Notes: generated by a model from the sequence alone, not told the origin. Shown: positions 9,355 through 18,949, counted from the first letter of the stretch. The stretch: DNA of 64,000 nucleotides from Rhizobium bangladeshense (GCF_017357245.1 NZ_CP071612.1:2731001-2795000), one strand, 5' to 3'. Program-made: numbers and translations.

Positions 9355-10206
9355 TCATCCCTTCACCGCGCCCATGGTGAGGCCGGCGATGAAATGCCGC
9401 TGCATCAGGAAGAACATCACGACGGGGGGCACGGCGACGACGATGGTGCCCGCCGAAACCAGGTTCCAGGCCGAGACCCACTCGCCGCGCAGATTGGCAA
9501 GGCCCGCCGTCACCGGCTTGACGCTGTCGCTGACGGTCAGCACCACGGCCCAGAAGTAATCGTTCCAGACGAAGGTGAAGATCAGGATGGCGAGCGCGGC
9601 GAGTGCCGGCCGCACCAGCGGGATCACCACATGGATGAGCGTCTGGAAGGGCGAGGCGCCTTCGGCGCGCGCCGCCTGAAACAGCTCATCGGGAAGTGCG
9701 GCAATGAAATTGCGCATGAAGAGCGTCGCAAAGCCCGTCTGGAAGGCGACGTGGAAGATGATCAGCGCCACCGTCGTATCGATCAGGTCGAGCCGCACCA
9801 TCAGGTCGCGCACGGGGATCATCATGATCTGGTGCGGCAGGAAATTGCCGCCGACGAAGAGCGCGAAGATCAGCATGTTGCCGCGAAAGCGGTAGCGCGA
9901 CAGCACGAAGCCGGCGAGCGTCGACATGACGAGCACGCCGATGACAGAGGGAATGGTGATCGTCAGGCTGTTCAAGAAATAGCGCGCCATCGGCGTGTCG
10001 GTGAAGACGGCCCTGTAATTGTCGATGACGCCGATCTCGGTCGGCCAGCCCCAGAGATTGCCGCCCATCACATCGGCCGTCGAGCGGAAGGAGGTGAGGA
10101 CGATCGCAAAGAGCGGGCAGAGCCAGAGGATGAGCACGACGACGACGGCGAACACATAGAGGCGGCGCTGCCAAATCGCGGTTTCGGGTATCGGACGAGG
10201 ATACAT
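9355..10206 (-). CDS. Sugar ABC transporter permease (MalG-type)
   Basis: 283 residues with about six membrane helices. The first is VFAVVVVLILWLCPLFAIVLTSF. The EAA loop reads ELFQAARAEGASPFQTLIHVVIPLVRP, the contact site for the ATPase. It is the MalG-type partner: its start overlaps the end of the preceding permease by one base, indicating coupled translation. Confidence 0.93.
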   Translation of the reverse strand: MYPRPIPETAIWQRRLYVFAVVVVLILWLCPLFAIVLTSFRSTADVMGGNLWGWPTEIGVIDNYRAVFTDTPMARYFLNSLTITIPSVIGVLVMSTLAGFVLSRYRFRGNMLIFALFVGGNFLPHQIMMIPVRDLMVRLDLIDTTVALIIFHVAFQTGFATLFMRNFIAALPDELFQAARAEGASPFQTLIHVVIPLVRPALAALAILIFTFVWNDYFWAVVLTVSDSVKPVTAGLANLRGEWVSAWNLVSAGTIVVAVPPVVMFFLMQRHFIAGLTMGAVKG

Positions 10207-11105
10207 CAGCCTCCCCTCTCTTCGCTGCGGATGATGTGGGTGAGATACCAGGCGATGAACACGGCCATGATCACGAAGAGCACCGAGGCGATCGCCGCGC
10301 CGTAGCCGAAGCGGTAGGAGAAGATCGACTGCTCGTACATCTGATAGGCGAGCACCGAGGACGATCCGAACGGCCCGCCCGCGGTCATGACGGAGATCAT
10401 GTCGAAGGAGCGCAGCGCGCCCACGACAGTGACTGCGATGGCGATGAAGGTGACCTGGGTCAGCTGCGGCAGCACGATGTGGCGCAGCATGTTCCAGCCC
10501 CGAGCGCCATCGACGCGGCCGGCCCCGATCAGCTCTTCGCTCAGATTGTTGAGGCCGGCGAGATAGAGCACCATGCAGAAGGTGATCTGCGGCCAGAGTG
10601 CGGCGATGACAATCGCGAAGGTGACGAAATGCTCGTCGGAAAGCACCGCCGGCGCCACCGCCCCGAACGCCCTATAGATCAGCGCCAGCAGCCCGAATTC
10701 CGGCGTATAGACCCAGGTGAAGACGACGCCGACCGTGACCGAAGCGAGCACCAGCGGAATGAAGAACAGCGACTTCAGAAAGCGCATGCCTGATATTTTC
10801 TGGTTGACCAGGAGTGCGATGGCGAGCCCGATCGGGGGTGCTGCCATGAACATGACGAGCCAGATCAGATTGTTCTTCAGCGACACGTAGAATTGCGGAT
10901 CGTTGTAAAGCTCGACGTAATTGCCGAGCCCGATCCAGACCATGTCGCCGAAACCGTCCCACTCGTGAAAGCTGATCCAGACGCTCCTGACCGCCGACAG
11001 CAGGATGACGGTGAAGAATAGCAGGATCGCCGGCGCGATGAGCAGAGTCGGAGTCAGCCACCACCGCTGGCGGCGCCATAATGTCTGCATGTCAGGAGCC
11101 CTCAT
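10206..11105 (-). CDS. Sugar ABC transporter permease (MalF-type)
   Basis: 299 residues, six predicted helices. The first helix LTPTLLIAPAILLFFTVILL and the EAA loop (ELIGAGRVDGARGWNMLRHIVLPQL) identify a binding-protein-dependent transport permease. It follows the binding-protein gene after a 191-base gap that holds a palindromic repeat, which may tune the ratio of binding protein to membrane parts. Confidence 0.93.
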   Translation of the reverse strand: MRAPDMQTLWRRQRWWLTPTLLIAPAILLFFTVILLSAVRSVWISFHEWDGFGDMVWIGLGNYVELYNDPQFYVSLKNNLIWLVMFMAAPPIGLAIALLVNQKISGMRFLKSLFFIPLVLASVTVGVVFTWVYTPEFGLLALIYRAFGAVAPAVLSDEHFVTFAIVIAALWPQITFCMVLYLAGLNNLSEELIGAGRVDGARGWNMLRHIVLPQLTQVTFIAIAVTVVGALRSFDMISVMTAGGPFGSSSVLAYQMYEQSIFSYRFGYGAAIASVLFVIMAVFIAWYLTHIIRSEERGG

Positions 11106-11130
11106 TTACGGCAAGAGTGTTTGGCGCATG

Positions 11131-11266
11131 CCCCTCATCCGGCTGCCGCCACCTTCTCCCCGAAACGGGGCGAAGGAACCGAGCCGCACGCTTTCCGTCC
11201 CCCGCACACGTCAAGCGGGGCACGTCCCCTCTCCCCGCAAGCGGGGAGAGGGTTAGGGTGAGGGGC
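11131..11266. repeat. RIME-like palindromic intergenic repeat
   Basis: The gap between the binding-protein and permease genes holds a perfect hairpin, ccctctccccgc aa gcggggagaggg (11227-11252), bordered by cccctcat on the left and gtgagggg on the right. A related copy with the same ccccgcaagcggggagaggg core lies near 53415. This matches the rhizobial intergenic mosaic elements I know. It can form a stable RNA stem inside the operon message. Confidence 0.7.
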
Positions 11267-11296
11267 AACCTCAGAGTGCGTTTGCCGATAGCCAAC

Positions 11297-12571
11297 TCAA
11301 ATCTTATAAATCCGCTTCCGCGTCCCCTCGAGCCGCGTCAGGATCGCCTTGCGCCGATCGGGCTTGGCCATGAACTCCTGGAAGCCGACCAAGCCGGCCT
11401 GGGCCATGTCCGGGTCGCTGTCGCGGTCGTAATATTGCGAGGCGCCCTGCACCGTTTTCATCGTCTCCACGGCGACATTGACGAGCGGATCCTTGCTCGC
11501 CGGCAGGTCGTTGCGCGGCGGCACGTTGCCGCCCGGCTCCAGATATGCCGCCAGGTTCTCCGGCTTGTAGAAATAGGCGAGGAAATCGCGCGCGCCCTGC
11601 TTGTTCTTCGCCTTGGCGGGAATATGGACTGAATTGACCGAGAACTCCTCGAAATGGCCGATCTTCGGATCGAGCACCGGGAAGGTCGCATAAGTAAGCT
11701 GCGGCAGGTCCGCTTCGGTGAAGGCCGAACGCAGGAAGGCGCCGAGGTTCATCATGCCGGCCTTCTTCTGTGCGAGCAGAGCCGCGGCCTCCTGCCAGCC
11801 GAAGGAGGTGTGGTTCGGCGTGAAGAAGCCCTTTGATATCATCGCTTCCCACTGATCGAAGACCGGCGTCAGCGCCGGATCGAGATAGCTCATCTCGCCG
11901 TTCATCAGCGCCATGTGCCTGTCGAGCCCGTTGATGCGAAGGTTCATCTGATCGAACCAGCCGGCCGCCGGCCACAATTCCTTGGTGCCGATCGCAACCG
12001 GGGTGATGCCCGATGCCTTGCACTTGTCGCCATAGGCCATGAATTCCTCGGCCGTCTTCGGCACGGTCAGCCCATGCTGCTCGAACACGTCCTTGCGGTA
12101 GAACATGCCCCAGAGCGTGCCGCCGGTGGGCAGGCCGTATTGCTTGCCGTCTTCGGTGACGGCGCCGGCCGTCGCACCCAGCACGTCCTTGTATTTTTCC
12201 TTCTCGAAAAGGTCGGAAATATCGTCGAACAACCCGCGCTTGACGAAGGCGCGCATGCGGTTGCCGGAGAACCAGAAGCAGATGTCGGGCGCGCCGGCGA
12301 CGAGGTAGTTGCGGATCGCCGTCTTGTGGGCCTCGTGGTCCATATTGTTGACGACGACGTTGACGCCGGCTTCCTTGCCAAAGCCCGCCGCGATCGACTT
12401 CAGCGCATCGAGGGCAGCGCCGTTATTCTCTGACGAGATGATGCTGACTTCCTGCGCCTGCGCGATCGCGGGCATCGGAAAGCTGCCCGTGACCGCCGCC
12501 GCCGAAACCGCGCCCGCCCCTTTCAGGAAGCTTCTGCGGGTGGTTGAGGGAAAATGCTTTAAGAATACCAT
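11297..12571 (-). CDS. Sugar ABC transporter substrate-binding protein
   Basis: 424 residues, periplasmic. The N-terminus TTRRSFLKGAGAVSAAAVTG carries a twin-arginine (Tat) signal ending near AIAQA. The body is an extracellular solute-binding protein family 1 fold (GLPTGGTLWGMFYRKD). It is the first gene of the minus-strand sugar operon, as usual, and its promoter must lie in the 200-base divergent gap shared with the ROK regulator. Confidence 0.93.
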   Translation of the reverse strand: MVFLKHFPSTTRRSFLKGAGAVSAAAVTGSFPMPAIAQAQEVSIISSENNGAALDALKSIAAGFGKEAGVNVVVNNMDHEAHKTAIRNYLVAGAPDICFWFSGNRMRAFVKRGLFDDISDLFEKEKYKDVLGATAGAVTEDGKQYGLPTGGTLWGMFYRKDVFEQHGLTVPKTAEEFMAYGDKCKASGITPVAIGTKELWPAAGWFDQMNLRINGLDRHMALMNGEMSYLDPALTPVFDQWEAMISKGFFTPNHTSFGWQEAAALLAQKKAGMMNLGAFLRSAFTEADLPQLTYATFPVLDPKIGHFEEFSVNSVHIPAKAKNKQGARDFLAYFYKPENLAAYLEPGGNVPPRNDLPASKDPLVNVAVETMKTVQGASQYYDRDSDPDMAQAGLVGFQEFMAKPDRRKAILTRLEGTRKRIYKI

Positions 12572-12746
12572 TGAATTCCTCCCGGTTGATCGACAACACC
12601 GCCTGGCCCGAGCCGCCTCCTCCTTGAAGCGCGCTCACGCAGGCATTCAACGCGCCGATCCCGCCTCCTGAACTCGACCGTACAATCCGGCTGCCTCAGT
12701 TGATCGGCGGCCGAACTTATGCATAGATTGTGCGAGCCCGCAATAA

Positions 12747-12763
12747 TTAATTTACAAAATTAA
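12747..12763. promoter_or_regulatory. Candidate ROK-regulator operator (perfect inverted repeat)
   Basis: ttaatttacaaaattaa is a perfect 7-3-7 inverted repeat lying 10 bases before the ROK gene start and in the divergent promoter region of the sugar operon. AT-rich TTAATTT/AAATTAA arms resemble operators of NagC/Mlc/XylR-type ROK repressors. It could control both directions. Function is inferred from position and symmetry. Confidence 0.6.
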
Positions 12764-12773
12764 GGAATGCATC

Positions 12774-13988
12774 GTGAAGCTGAAAGGCGACCAGAACACG
12801 GCGAGAGCCATGAACCGACGCCTCATCCTCAACCTTCTCCGCCGCGAAGGGCCGAGGAGCCGCGCCGATATCGCAACGGTGATCGGGCTCAGCCCCGCCG
12901 CCGTCACCTTCGTCGTCGCGGACCTGCTGGAAGAGGGCATCGTCACCGAGGGCAAGGCCGTGCCCGGCCCCGCCGGCCGCCGGCCGATCCCAGTCGAAAT
13001 CAATTACGAGCATTCGCTCGCGCTCGGCTTCAAGCTGATGGTGGATTCAGTGGAATGCGTCGCGACGGATCTCGCCACCAATCCGGTCGCCGCCATGCGC
13101 GTCGATCTGAAGGGCCACGATCCGGATTATGTCGCCGATCTTCTGGCGGCAACCGTCCCCGAACTGGTGAAGCTCGCCGGCCGGCCAAAGGCGAAGCTCG
13201 CCGGCATCGGCATCTCCATGCCCGGCGTCATCAACCACGAGCAGACGGCCTGCGTGCGCAGCCACCGCTTCAAATGGGACAACGTTCCGCTGGCCGCGCT
13301 GGTCGCAAGCCGCGTCCATGTGCCCGTCTGGCTGGAGGACGATACCAATGCCTATGCCATCGCCCAGCAGCTCTTCGGCCTCGGCCGCCAGCACCGCAAC
13401 ATGGCGGTGCTCGCCGTCGGCGTCGGCATCAGCTGCGCCCTCGTCATCGATGGCAAGCTCTATCGCGGCGCCAATGGTGCGGCCGGCAAGTTCGGCCACA
13501 CGCTGTTCGAGGAGAACGGCCGCCTCTGCGAATGCGGCAAACGCGGCTGCCTGATGGCCTATCACTCCGAGCTCTCGATGCTGCGCCGCTGGCGCGAGAC
13601 GACCGGCCGCGAGGACCTCGGCCTTCCCGAACTCTGCGAAGCCCTCGCCTCGGGCGACGCCACCGCCCTCACCCTCGTCGCCGAATCCGGCCGCGGCATC
13701 GGCACCGCACTCGCCAACCTCGTCAACATCACCGACCCCGAAGTCATCGTCGCCGGCGGCGAAGCCGTCTCGCTCGGAGACCCCTTTCTCGCTCCACTCC
13801 GAGAGGCGCTCTCCGCCCGCACCTTCCGCACCGCCCCGCCGCTGCTGCCCGACTGGGAGGACAACTCCTGGGCCCGGGGTGCTGCCGCACTGGTGACGCA
13901 GAAGATCTTCGATTTTGAATCATCGGGCGGGGTAACGGATGTTGCCAGCCTGACCGGTGTCCGGGCCTCTGGTTCGTCGGCGGCGTAA
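12774..13988 (+). CDS. ROK-family transcriptional repressor
   Basis: 404 residues. An N-terminal winged helix-turn-helix (RRLILNLLRREGPRSRADIA, then SPAAVTFVVADLLEEG) is followed by a sugar-kinase-like ROK domain with the zinc motif CECGKRGC and the glycine-rich GVGISCALVIDGKLYRGANG. The GTG at 12774 is chosen because taagga lies seven bases upstream; an ATG at 12810 is the alternative. It is divergent from the beta-galactoside operon and probably represses it until a sugar ligand binds. Confidence 0.9.
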   Translation: MKLKGDQNTARAMNRRLILNLLRREGPRSRADIATVIGLSPAAVTFVVADLLEEGIVTEGKAVPGPAGRRPIPVEINYEHSLALGFKLMVDSVECVATDLATNPVAAMRVDLKGHDPDYVADLLAATVPELVKLAGRPKAKLAGIGISMPGVINHEQTACVRSHRFKWDNVPLAALVASRVHVPVWLEDDTNAYAIAQQLFGLGRQHRNMAVLAVGVGISCALVIDGKLYRGANGAAGKFGHTLFEENGRLCECGKRGCLMAYHSELSMLRRWRETTGREDLGLPELCEALASGDATALTLVAESGRGIGTALANLVNITDPEVIVAGGEAVSLGDPFLAPLREALSARTFRTAPPLLPDWEDNSWARGAAALVTQKIFDFESSGGVTDVASLTGVRASGSSAA

Positions 13989-14083
13989 TTCACATGGCGT
14001 TCGCGGCCGTGATGCTCCGAAACGAGAAAGCCGTGAGGTGACGCTCCAGCCAAGCTCGTTTCCCGCGTACTTGCGTCGGAGCC

Positions 14084-14629
14084 TCAGCCGTTCCCCAGCC
14101 AGCCGACCTCCCGCAAAACCGCCCTCGACAGCGCCTCAGGCGTCTTGCCGTCCGTGTGCACGACGATCATGCCCGCGGAATCTTCCTCCGCCATCCGCCG
14201 GGCTTGCCGAAGCGAACGCTCTGTCTGCTCTTCAGCACCGGAGCCGACCTCGCGCTGGGCGAGGCGCGCCAGGATTGTCGGCTCAGTGGCGGCCAGGCGA
14301 ACCACTGTGATCTCCGCATCGGGTATCGCGGCCAGAATCCACCTTCGGTCGAAAGCGAGGTGCATCATGACTCCTGACATGATCAGGCGTGAGTGCCCCA
14401 AGGCTTGGTATGTCGACCAGATCGCCGCCAAGTTGATGCTGCTCACGTCAATCGTCCCAGGCCAGTGTTTCTCAAGATCTTCCGGGCGGGGGCGAGGGAA
14501 CACGCGATCAAGTTCGTCTGTTTCGATAACCGCATGAGCCACCCCTTCGGCGGCGAGCTGAGCGCTCATCTCCCAGCACAGCGTGGATTTTCCGATGCCG
14601 GCCGGGCCGGTGATCAAGACGATTTGCAT
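14084..14629 (-). CDS. P-loop nucleotide kinase-like protein
   Basis: 181 residues. It begins with a P-loop, GPAGIGKST at 8-16, and has a Walker-B-like strand HAVIETDELD and a LID-like arginine region (EEQTERSLRQARRMAEE). This is the layout of small-molecule kinases such as shikimate or adenylylsulfate kinases, but no substrate signature is recognisable. It stands alone between the ROK gene and a DUF2277 gene. Confidence 0.75.
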   Translation of the reverse strand: MQIVLITGPAGIGKSTLCWEMSAQLAAEGVAHAVIETDELDRVFPRPRPEDLEKHWPGTIDVSSINLAAIWSTYQALGHSRLIMSGVMMHLAFDRRWILAAIPDAEITVVRLAATEPTILARLAQREVGSGAEEQTERSLRQARRMAEEDSAGMIVVHTDGKTPEALSRAVLREVGWLGNG

Positions 14630-14904
14630 GCCGTCTCCTCATTTCGATGCAGCGCTATTTCCTCAAATAACGGCAGCTTGGCAAGGACGATGCGGCGGGA
14701 CGCCTGTACCGCTTGGCAAAAACCTGTTGGGCCGCCCTTCCTGCTCCATCACAAGCTGCGATACCTGAACGGCTTCGCTGATCCCTGAACGCGTTCAGAG
14801 CGGCGCAGCTTCCCCCTGGGGCGGTTGCATTTCACGCTCACGCGACTACCTTTCATGCGAGGACGCTGCCCTCCGGCGACCAGAGAAAATCACGTGAGCA
14901 AGCC

Positions 14905-15171
14905 ATGTGCCGAAATATAAAACCTCTGTTCAATTTCGATCCGCCGGCGACGGACGAAGAGATTCACGATGCCGCGCTCCAGTTCGTGCGCAAGCTCAGC
15001 GGAACGACCAAGCCCTCGAAGCGCAATGAGGCCGCGTTCGAACGCGCCGTCAGCTCGATCGCTGCCTGCGCCCGCGAGCTGCTGGATTCAATGGAGACGT
15101 CTCAACCGCCTCGCGATCGCGAGGAAGTGGCGGCGAAGGCGCGCGCGAGATCCGCGATGCGGTTCGCGTAA
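14905..15171 (+). CDS. DUF2277 family small protein
   Basis: 88 residues. The opening MCRNIKPLFNFDPPATDEEI, then QFVRKLSGTTKPSKRN, is the hallmark of DUF2277, a conserved small cytoplasmic protein of unknown role. The family is widespread in alphaproteobacteria and actinobacteria. The 275-base gap before it shows no other gene. Confidence 0.85.
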   Translation: MCRNIKPLFNFDPPATDEEIHDAALQFVRKLSGTTKPSKRNEAAFERAVSSIAACARELLDSMETSQPPRDREEVAAKARARSAMRFA

Positions 15172-15322
15172 GAAATCGCGCCTTACTGGAAAGACCGGTC
15201 AGGTCATCAGATACACTCGCTTACAAAAATAGGGGTTCCTCGACACATGCCTGGTTCAATCATCGACTGAAATGGCGATGCGGCCAACGAGCCGGAACGG
15301 TCAATTCAGGAAGGATGACACA

Positions 15323-15709
15323 ATGAAAATGATCCAGGCCATGGTGCTCGCCATTGTTCTCGGCGGCGCGGCGGCAGCGCATGCGGAGCAGCCGATAGAG
15401 CGCACCGACCTCATCAAGAACGATATCGACGTGCCGGGCCACGAGGTCGTCCAGGTGCGCGTCGATTTCGCTCCGGGCGTGCTCGCACCAAACCACTCGC
15501 ATCCCGGCGAAGAGGTCGCCTTCGTGCTCGAGGGAACGCTCGAATACAAGCTCGAAGGCAGGGAGCCGGTGACACTCAAGGCCGGCCAGTCGCTGTTCAT
15601 TCCCTCCGGGGTGGTGCACTCGGCAAAGAACGTCGGCAGCGGCAAGGCTTCGGAATTGGCGACCTATATCGTCCGCAAGGGAGAGGCGCTCGTCGTGCCT
15701 GCCAGGTGA
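15323..15709 (+). CDS. Exported cupin-domain protein
   Basis: 128 residues. A signal peptide (MKMIQAMVLAIVLGGAAAAHA) precedes a single small cupin barrel. The metal-binding motif 1 is PNHSHPGEEVAFVLEG and motif 2 is FIPSGVVHSAKN. The ATG at 15323 has aggaagg upstream; an earlier in-frame ATG at 15272 would spoil the signal peptide. A periplasmic location is expected; the substrate is unknown. Confidence 0.85.
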   Translation: MKMIQAMVLAIVLGGAAAAHAEQPIERTDLIKNDIDVPGHEVVQVRVDFAPGVLAPNHSHPGEEVAFVLEGTLEYKLEGREPVTLKAGQSLFIPSGVVHSAKNVGSGKASELATYIVRKGEALVVPAR

Positions 15710-15811
15710 AAACACGTCGCAGCCCAAAGTTTTCGACCGGCTCCGACGGGAAAGAGCGGGGTCGAGGCAGCGCCCGACCAAACGGCGGGCACTGCGCCTT
15801 CAAGCAGAAGC

Positions 15812-16261
15812 CTATTGCTGCGGCTGCGCCGGCGGCGGGGTGCCGATCTTGTCCAGAACCTTCTTGGCGAGCGCCGGGTCGCTCTGCGCTGCCGTCAGGA
15901 TCGAGGAATATTCCTCGACGGAGATGTCGGGAGAGGCCTGAACGGTTTGAACCATCTGTTTCTTGGCCTCATCCTGCAGCTTCTGCTTCGCAGCCTGATC
16001 CTGCGTCGCGTCGATTTTGGCCGAATATTGCTGCCGGACCTTATCGACCTGCACATAGGCGACGGCAAAGGCCTCAAGTTTCTGATCACTGACAGGGGCG
16101 GCCGCACCGGTGCCCCCGTTCTGTCCCTGCATCGGCGCCTGGCTCTGGGCCGGCGGCTGCTGTTGCGCCTGGGCAAGCTCCGTAGCAGATGCCGGGCTGA
16201 GAGCAAGAAGGCTGAAGGCCGCGGCGGTCATCGTTGCGAGGGATGTGTAACGAGTGATCAT
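15812..16261 (-). CDS. DUF4168 domain exported protein
   Basis: About 149 residues. A signal peptide (ITRYTSLATMTAAAFSLLAL, cleavage near ASA) is followed by a Gln/Pro/Ala-rich linker and the DUF4168 core (KLEAFAVAYVQVDKVRQQY ... YSSILTAAQSDPAL). I use the second of two close ATGs because aaagga is well spaced from it. The frame stays open upstream to 16474, but that stretch has no export signal at its start and looks noncoding. Function unknown; periplasmic. Confidence 0.8.
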   Translation of the reverse strand: MITRYTSLATMTAAAFSLLALSPASATELAQAQQQPPAQSQAPMQGQNGGTGAAAPVSDQKLEAFAVAYVQVDKVRQQYSAKIDATQDQAAKQKLQDEAKKQMVQTVQASPDISVEEYSSILTAAQSDPALAKKVLDKIGTPPPAQPQQ

Positions 16262-16440
16262 TTTCATTCCTTTTCCGGTGATTTTGGACGGCAGCAAGAC
16301 CGCCTCGGTCAATCGCTCAGCCGTCAGAAGGCTGGCGAGGTCGCGACGATGAAGCCCGGAAAAGGGCTCGTTGCGGCGGCAACGGGGCGATTTGCTGACA
16401 ATTGAGCGGCGGCTTTGTGACTGTCGCCGGAACTCACCCC

Positions 16441-17307
16441 CTATCTCGCGAACCGCCGTGCACCCATCACGCACAAGATAACGGCCACCGTCACCGCAAG
16501 CATCGTCCAGGTGACCGGCTCATGCAACAGGGTGGCTGCGAGCGCCAGGCCGAAGAACGGCTGGAGCAGCTGCAGCTGGCCGACGGCAGCGATACCGCCC
16601 TGCGAGAGGCCGCGATACCAGAAGATGAAGCCGATCAGCATTGAGAACAGCGAGACATAGGCAAGGCCGATCAGCGCCGGCGTCTCTATTCCGGCAAAAC
16701 TTTCCGGCCGGTAGACGAACGCCGCCGCGATCATGATCGGCAGCGACAAGACCAGCGCCCACGAGATCACCTGCCAGCCGCCGAGCGTGCGCGACAGCCT
16801 GCCGCCCTCGGCGTAACCCAGGCCGCAAGCAAGGATTGCCGCCAGCATCAGGAGGTCGCCGACCGGCGAGGCCGTCAGATCTTGTGTGAGGGCAAAGCCC
16901 GCCACCAGGGCGCTGCCGAGGATGGAGAACAGCCAGAAGGCAGGTTTTGGCCGCTCGCCGCCGCGGATCACGGCGAAGGTGGCGGTCGCGAGCGGCAGGA
17001 GGCCGACGAAGACGATCGAATGGGCTGATGTGACATGCTGCAGCGCCAGCGCCGTCAGCAGCGGAAAACCCACCACGACGCCAAGCGCGACCACGGCAAG
17101 CGAGAGGATATCGCGTCCCGCCGGCCGCTTCTCACGAAAGACGATCAGCAGGCAAAGCGCCAGCAGCCCCGCAATTGCCGCGCGCGCAACGGTCAAGAAC
17201 ACCGGATCGAACTGCGCCACCGCCACCCGTGTCGCCGGCAGCGAGCCGCTGAAGATCACCACCCCGATCAAACCATTGATCCATCCTGCCGTCATGCGCT
17301 CCATCAT
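16441..17307 (-). CDS. DMT-superfamily (EamA) transporter
   Basis: 288 residues, ten predicted membrane helices in two EamA repeats. The first repeat starts WINGLIGVVIFSGSLPATRVAV, the second LMLAAILACGLGYAEGG. These proteins export metabolites such as amino acids or purines. It is divergent from a MocR-type regulator, a common pairing in which the regulator controls the exporter. Confidence 0.88.
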   Translation of the reverse strand: MMERMTAGWINGLIGVVIFSGSLPATRVAVAQFDPVFLTVARAAIAGLLALCLLIVFREKRPAGRDILSLAVVALGVVVGFPLLTALALQHVTSAHSIVFVGLLPLATATFAVIRGGERPKPAFWLFSILGSALVAGFALTQDLTASPVGDLLMLAAILACGLGYAEGGRLSRTLGGWQVISWALVLSLPIMIAAAFVYRPESFAGIETPALIGLAYVSLFSMLIGFIFWYRGLSQGGIAAVGQLQLLQPFFGLALAATLLHEPVTWTMLAVTVAVILCVMGARRFAR

Positions 17308-17428
17308 GCATTCCTTCCTGGATGCATGTCGTCGAAACCGCGCTGGCCTGGAGAGAACGGCATGCGTAAAAACAATGACCTAAGCCGCCTTACCTGAATC
17401 GGAATCGGAAGAACGCGCCGTTCACCCT

Positions 17429-17446
17429 TATCCGCCGATACGGATA
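17429..17446. promoter_or_regulatory. Candidate MocR operator
   Basis: The gap between the divergent EamA and MocR genes contains tatccgccgatacggata, an inverted repeat of TATCCG, and a further gatacg follows 20 bases on. Its place 40 bases before the MocR start fits a regulatory site. Inference from symmetry only. Confidence 0.35.
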
Positions 17447-17487
17447 GCCATGACAGTCACGGTCTGATACGATTTTGCAAAACTGTT

Positions 17488-18900
17488 ATGGTTCAGGAAA
17501 CAGTACGGATGAACGAGGAGATTGCGGGACGCACGCGCGTCCAGATGGTGATGGCGACGATCCGGCAGCGCATCGCCGGACGCAGCCTGACGCCTGGGGC
17601 AAGGCTGCCCTCGGTGCGCCGCCTTGCGGCCAGCATGAAGCTGTCGACCTCGACCGTCGTCGACGCGTATGAGCGCCTGGTCGCCGAAGGCGCGATCCTG
17701 TCGCGCCCGGGTTCGGGCTTCTATGTCGCCAACCAGGCAGCACCCTTTGCGCTGGCCGAGGCCGGTCCGAAACTCGACCGCGCGGTCGATCCCTTCTGGA
17801 TTTCTCGGCAATCGCTGGAGGCCGGCGAAAGCGATCTGAAGCCCGGCTGCGGCTGGCTGCCGCCTTCCTGGCTCCCCGGCGAAGCAATGCGCCGCGGGCT
17901 CAGAACGCTTGCTCGCGCCGAGGGACCGGCGCTTGCCGACTATGGTTCGCCGCTCGGCCTGCCGGCGCTGCGCCAGCTAATTTCGCGCCGCATGGGCGAG
18001 CGGGGCATCGAAGCCTCCCCGGATCAGATCCTGCTCGCCGAGTCCGGCACGCAGGCGATCGACCTTCTCTGCCGTTTCCTGCTCGAAGCCGGCGACACGG
18101 TGCTGGTCGACGACCCCTGCTACTTCAACTTTCACGCACTGCTGCGCGCCCACCGGGCGAAGATCGTCAGCGTGCCCTACACACCCTCCGGCCCCGATCT
18201 CGAACTCTTCGCACAGACGCTCGCCGAACATCGCCCGCGGCTCTACATCACCAACTCAGCCATCCATAATCCCACAGGCGCAACACTCTCCCCAGTCACG
18301 GCCCACCGGGTTCTGAAGCTCGCCGATCAGTTCGATCTCACCATCATCGAGGACGATATCTTCGCTGATTTCGAATATACGCCGGCGCCCCGCCTTGCCG
18401 CTTTCGACGGGCTGGAGCGCGTCATCCATATCGGCAGTTTTTCGAAGACGCTTTCGGCCTCCGCCCGCTGCGGCTTCGTCGCCGCCAGGCCCGAATGGAT
18501 CGAGGGTCTCACCGATCTCAAGATCGCCACCTCCTTCGGTGGCGGCCGGATGACCGCCGAACTGGTGCTGAACGTCTTGAGCGACGGTGGCTACCGCAAA
18601 CACATGGAAATGCTCCGGCAGCGCCTTGCGGGCGCAATGACCGAAGTCTCGGCCCGCCTGAAGGGCTTGGGGATAATGCCTTGGCTGGAGCCGCAGGCCG
18701 GCATGTTCCTTTGGTGCCGCCTGCCGGACGGCATCGATGCAGCAAACGTAGCGCGGGCGGCACTGGAAAAGAGAATCGTGCTGGCGCCCGGCAATGCGTT
18801 CAGCCTGTCGCAATCGGCGACGAATTTCATGCGGTTCAATGTGTCGCAGACGTTGGATGCGAGAGTGTTTGCGGTGTTGGCGGATGTGTTGGGGAGTTAG
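17488..18900 (+). CDS. MocR-type regulator (GntR HTH fused to PLP aminotransferase)
   Basis: 470 residues. Residues 1-80 form a GntR winged helix (LTPGARLPSVRRLAASMKLS). The rest is a fold-type I aminotransferase domain with the PLP-binding lysine in HIGSFSKTLSASAR and the aspartate region IIEDDIFADFEY. MocR proteins use PLP as a ligand rather than, or as well as, for catalysis. It probably controls the divergent EamA gene. Start at the first ATG; another lies at 17509. Confidence 0.9.
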   Translation: MVQETVRMNEEIAGRTRVQMVMATIRQRIAGRSLTPGARLPSVRRLAASMKLSTSTVVDAYERLVAEGAILSRPGSGFYVANQAAPFALAEAGPKLDRAVDPFWISRQSLEAGESDLKPGCGWLPPSWLPGEAMRRGLRTLARAEGPALADYGSPLGLPALRQLISRRMGERGIEASPDQILLAESGTQAIDLLCRFLLEAGDTVLVDDPCYFNFHALLRAHRAKIVSVPYTPSGPDLELFAQTLAEHRPRLYITNSAIHNPTGATLSPVTAHRVLKLADQFDLTIIEDDIFADFEYTPAPRLAAFDGLERVIHIGSFSKTLSASARCGFVAARPEWIEGLTDLKIATSFGGGRMTAELVLNVLSDGGYRKHMEMLRQRLAGAMTEVSARLKGLGIMPWLEPQAGMFLWCRLPDGIDAANVARAALEKRIVLAPGNAFSLSQSATNFMRFNVSQTLDARVFAVLADVLGS

Positions 18901-18949
18901 GGGATGGAAGGTAGCCGCTTACGAAAGCCTCTGATGGTCTGGCGCCTAA

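Noticed and set aside
8388..10305. Plus-strand open frames across the ABC ATPase and permease genes
   Set aside because: Fully antisense to clear transport genes and without motifs.
12767..13918. 383-codon plus-strand frame overlapping the ROK gene
   Set aside because: Arg/Pro-rich shadow of the ROK gene in another frame.
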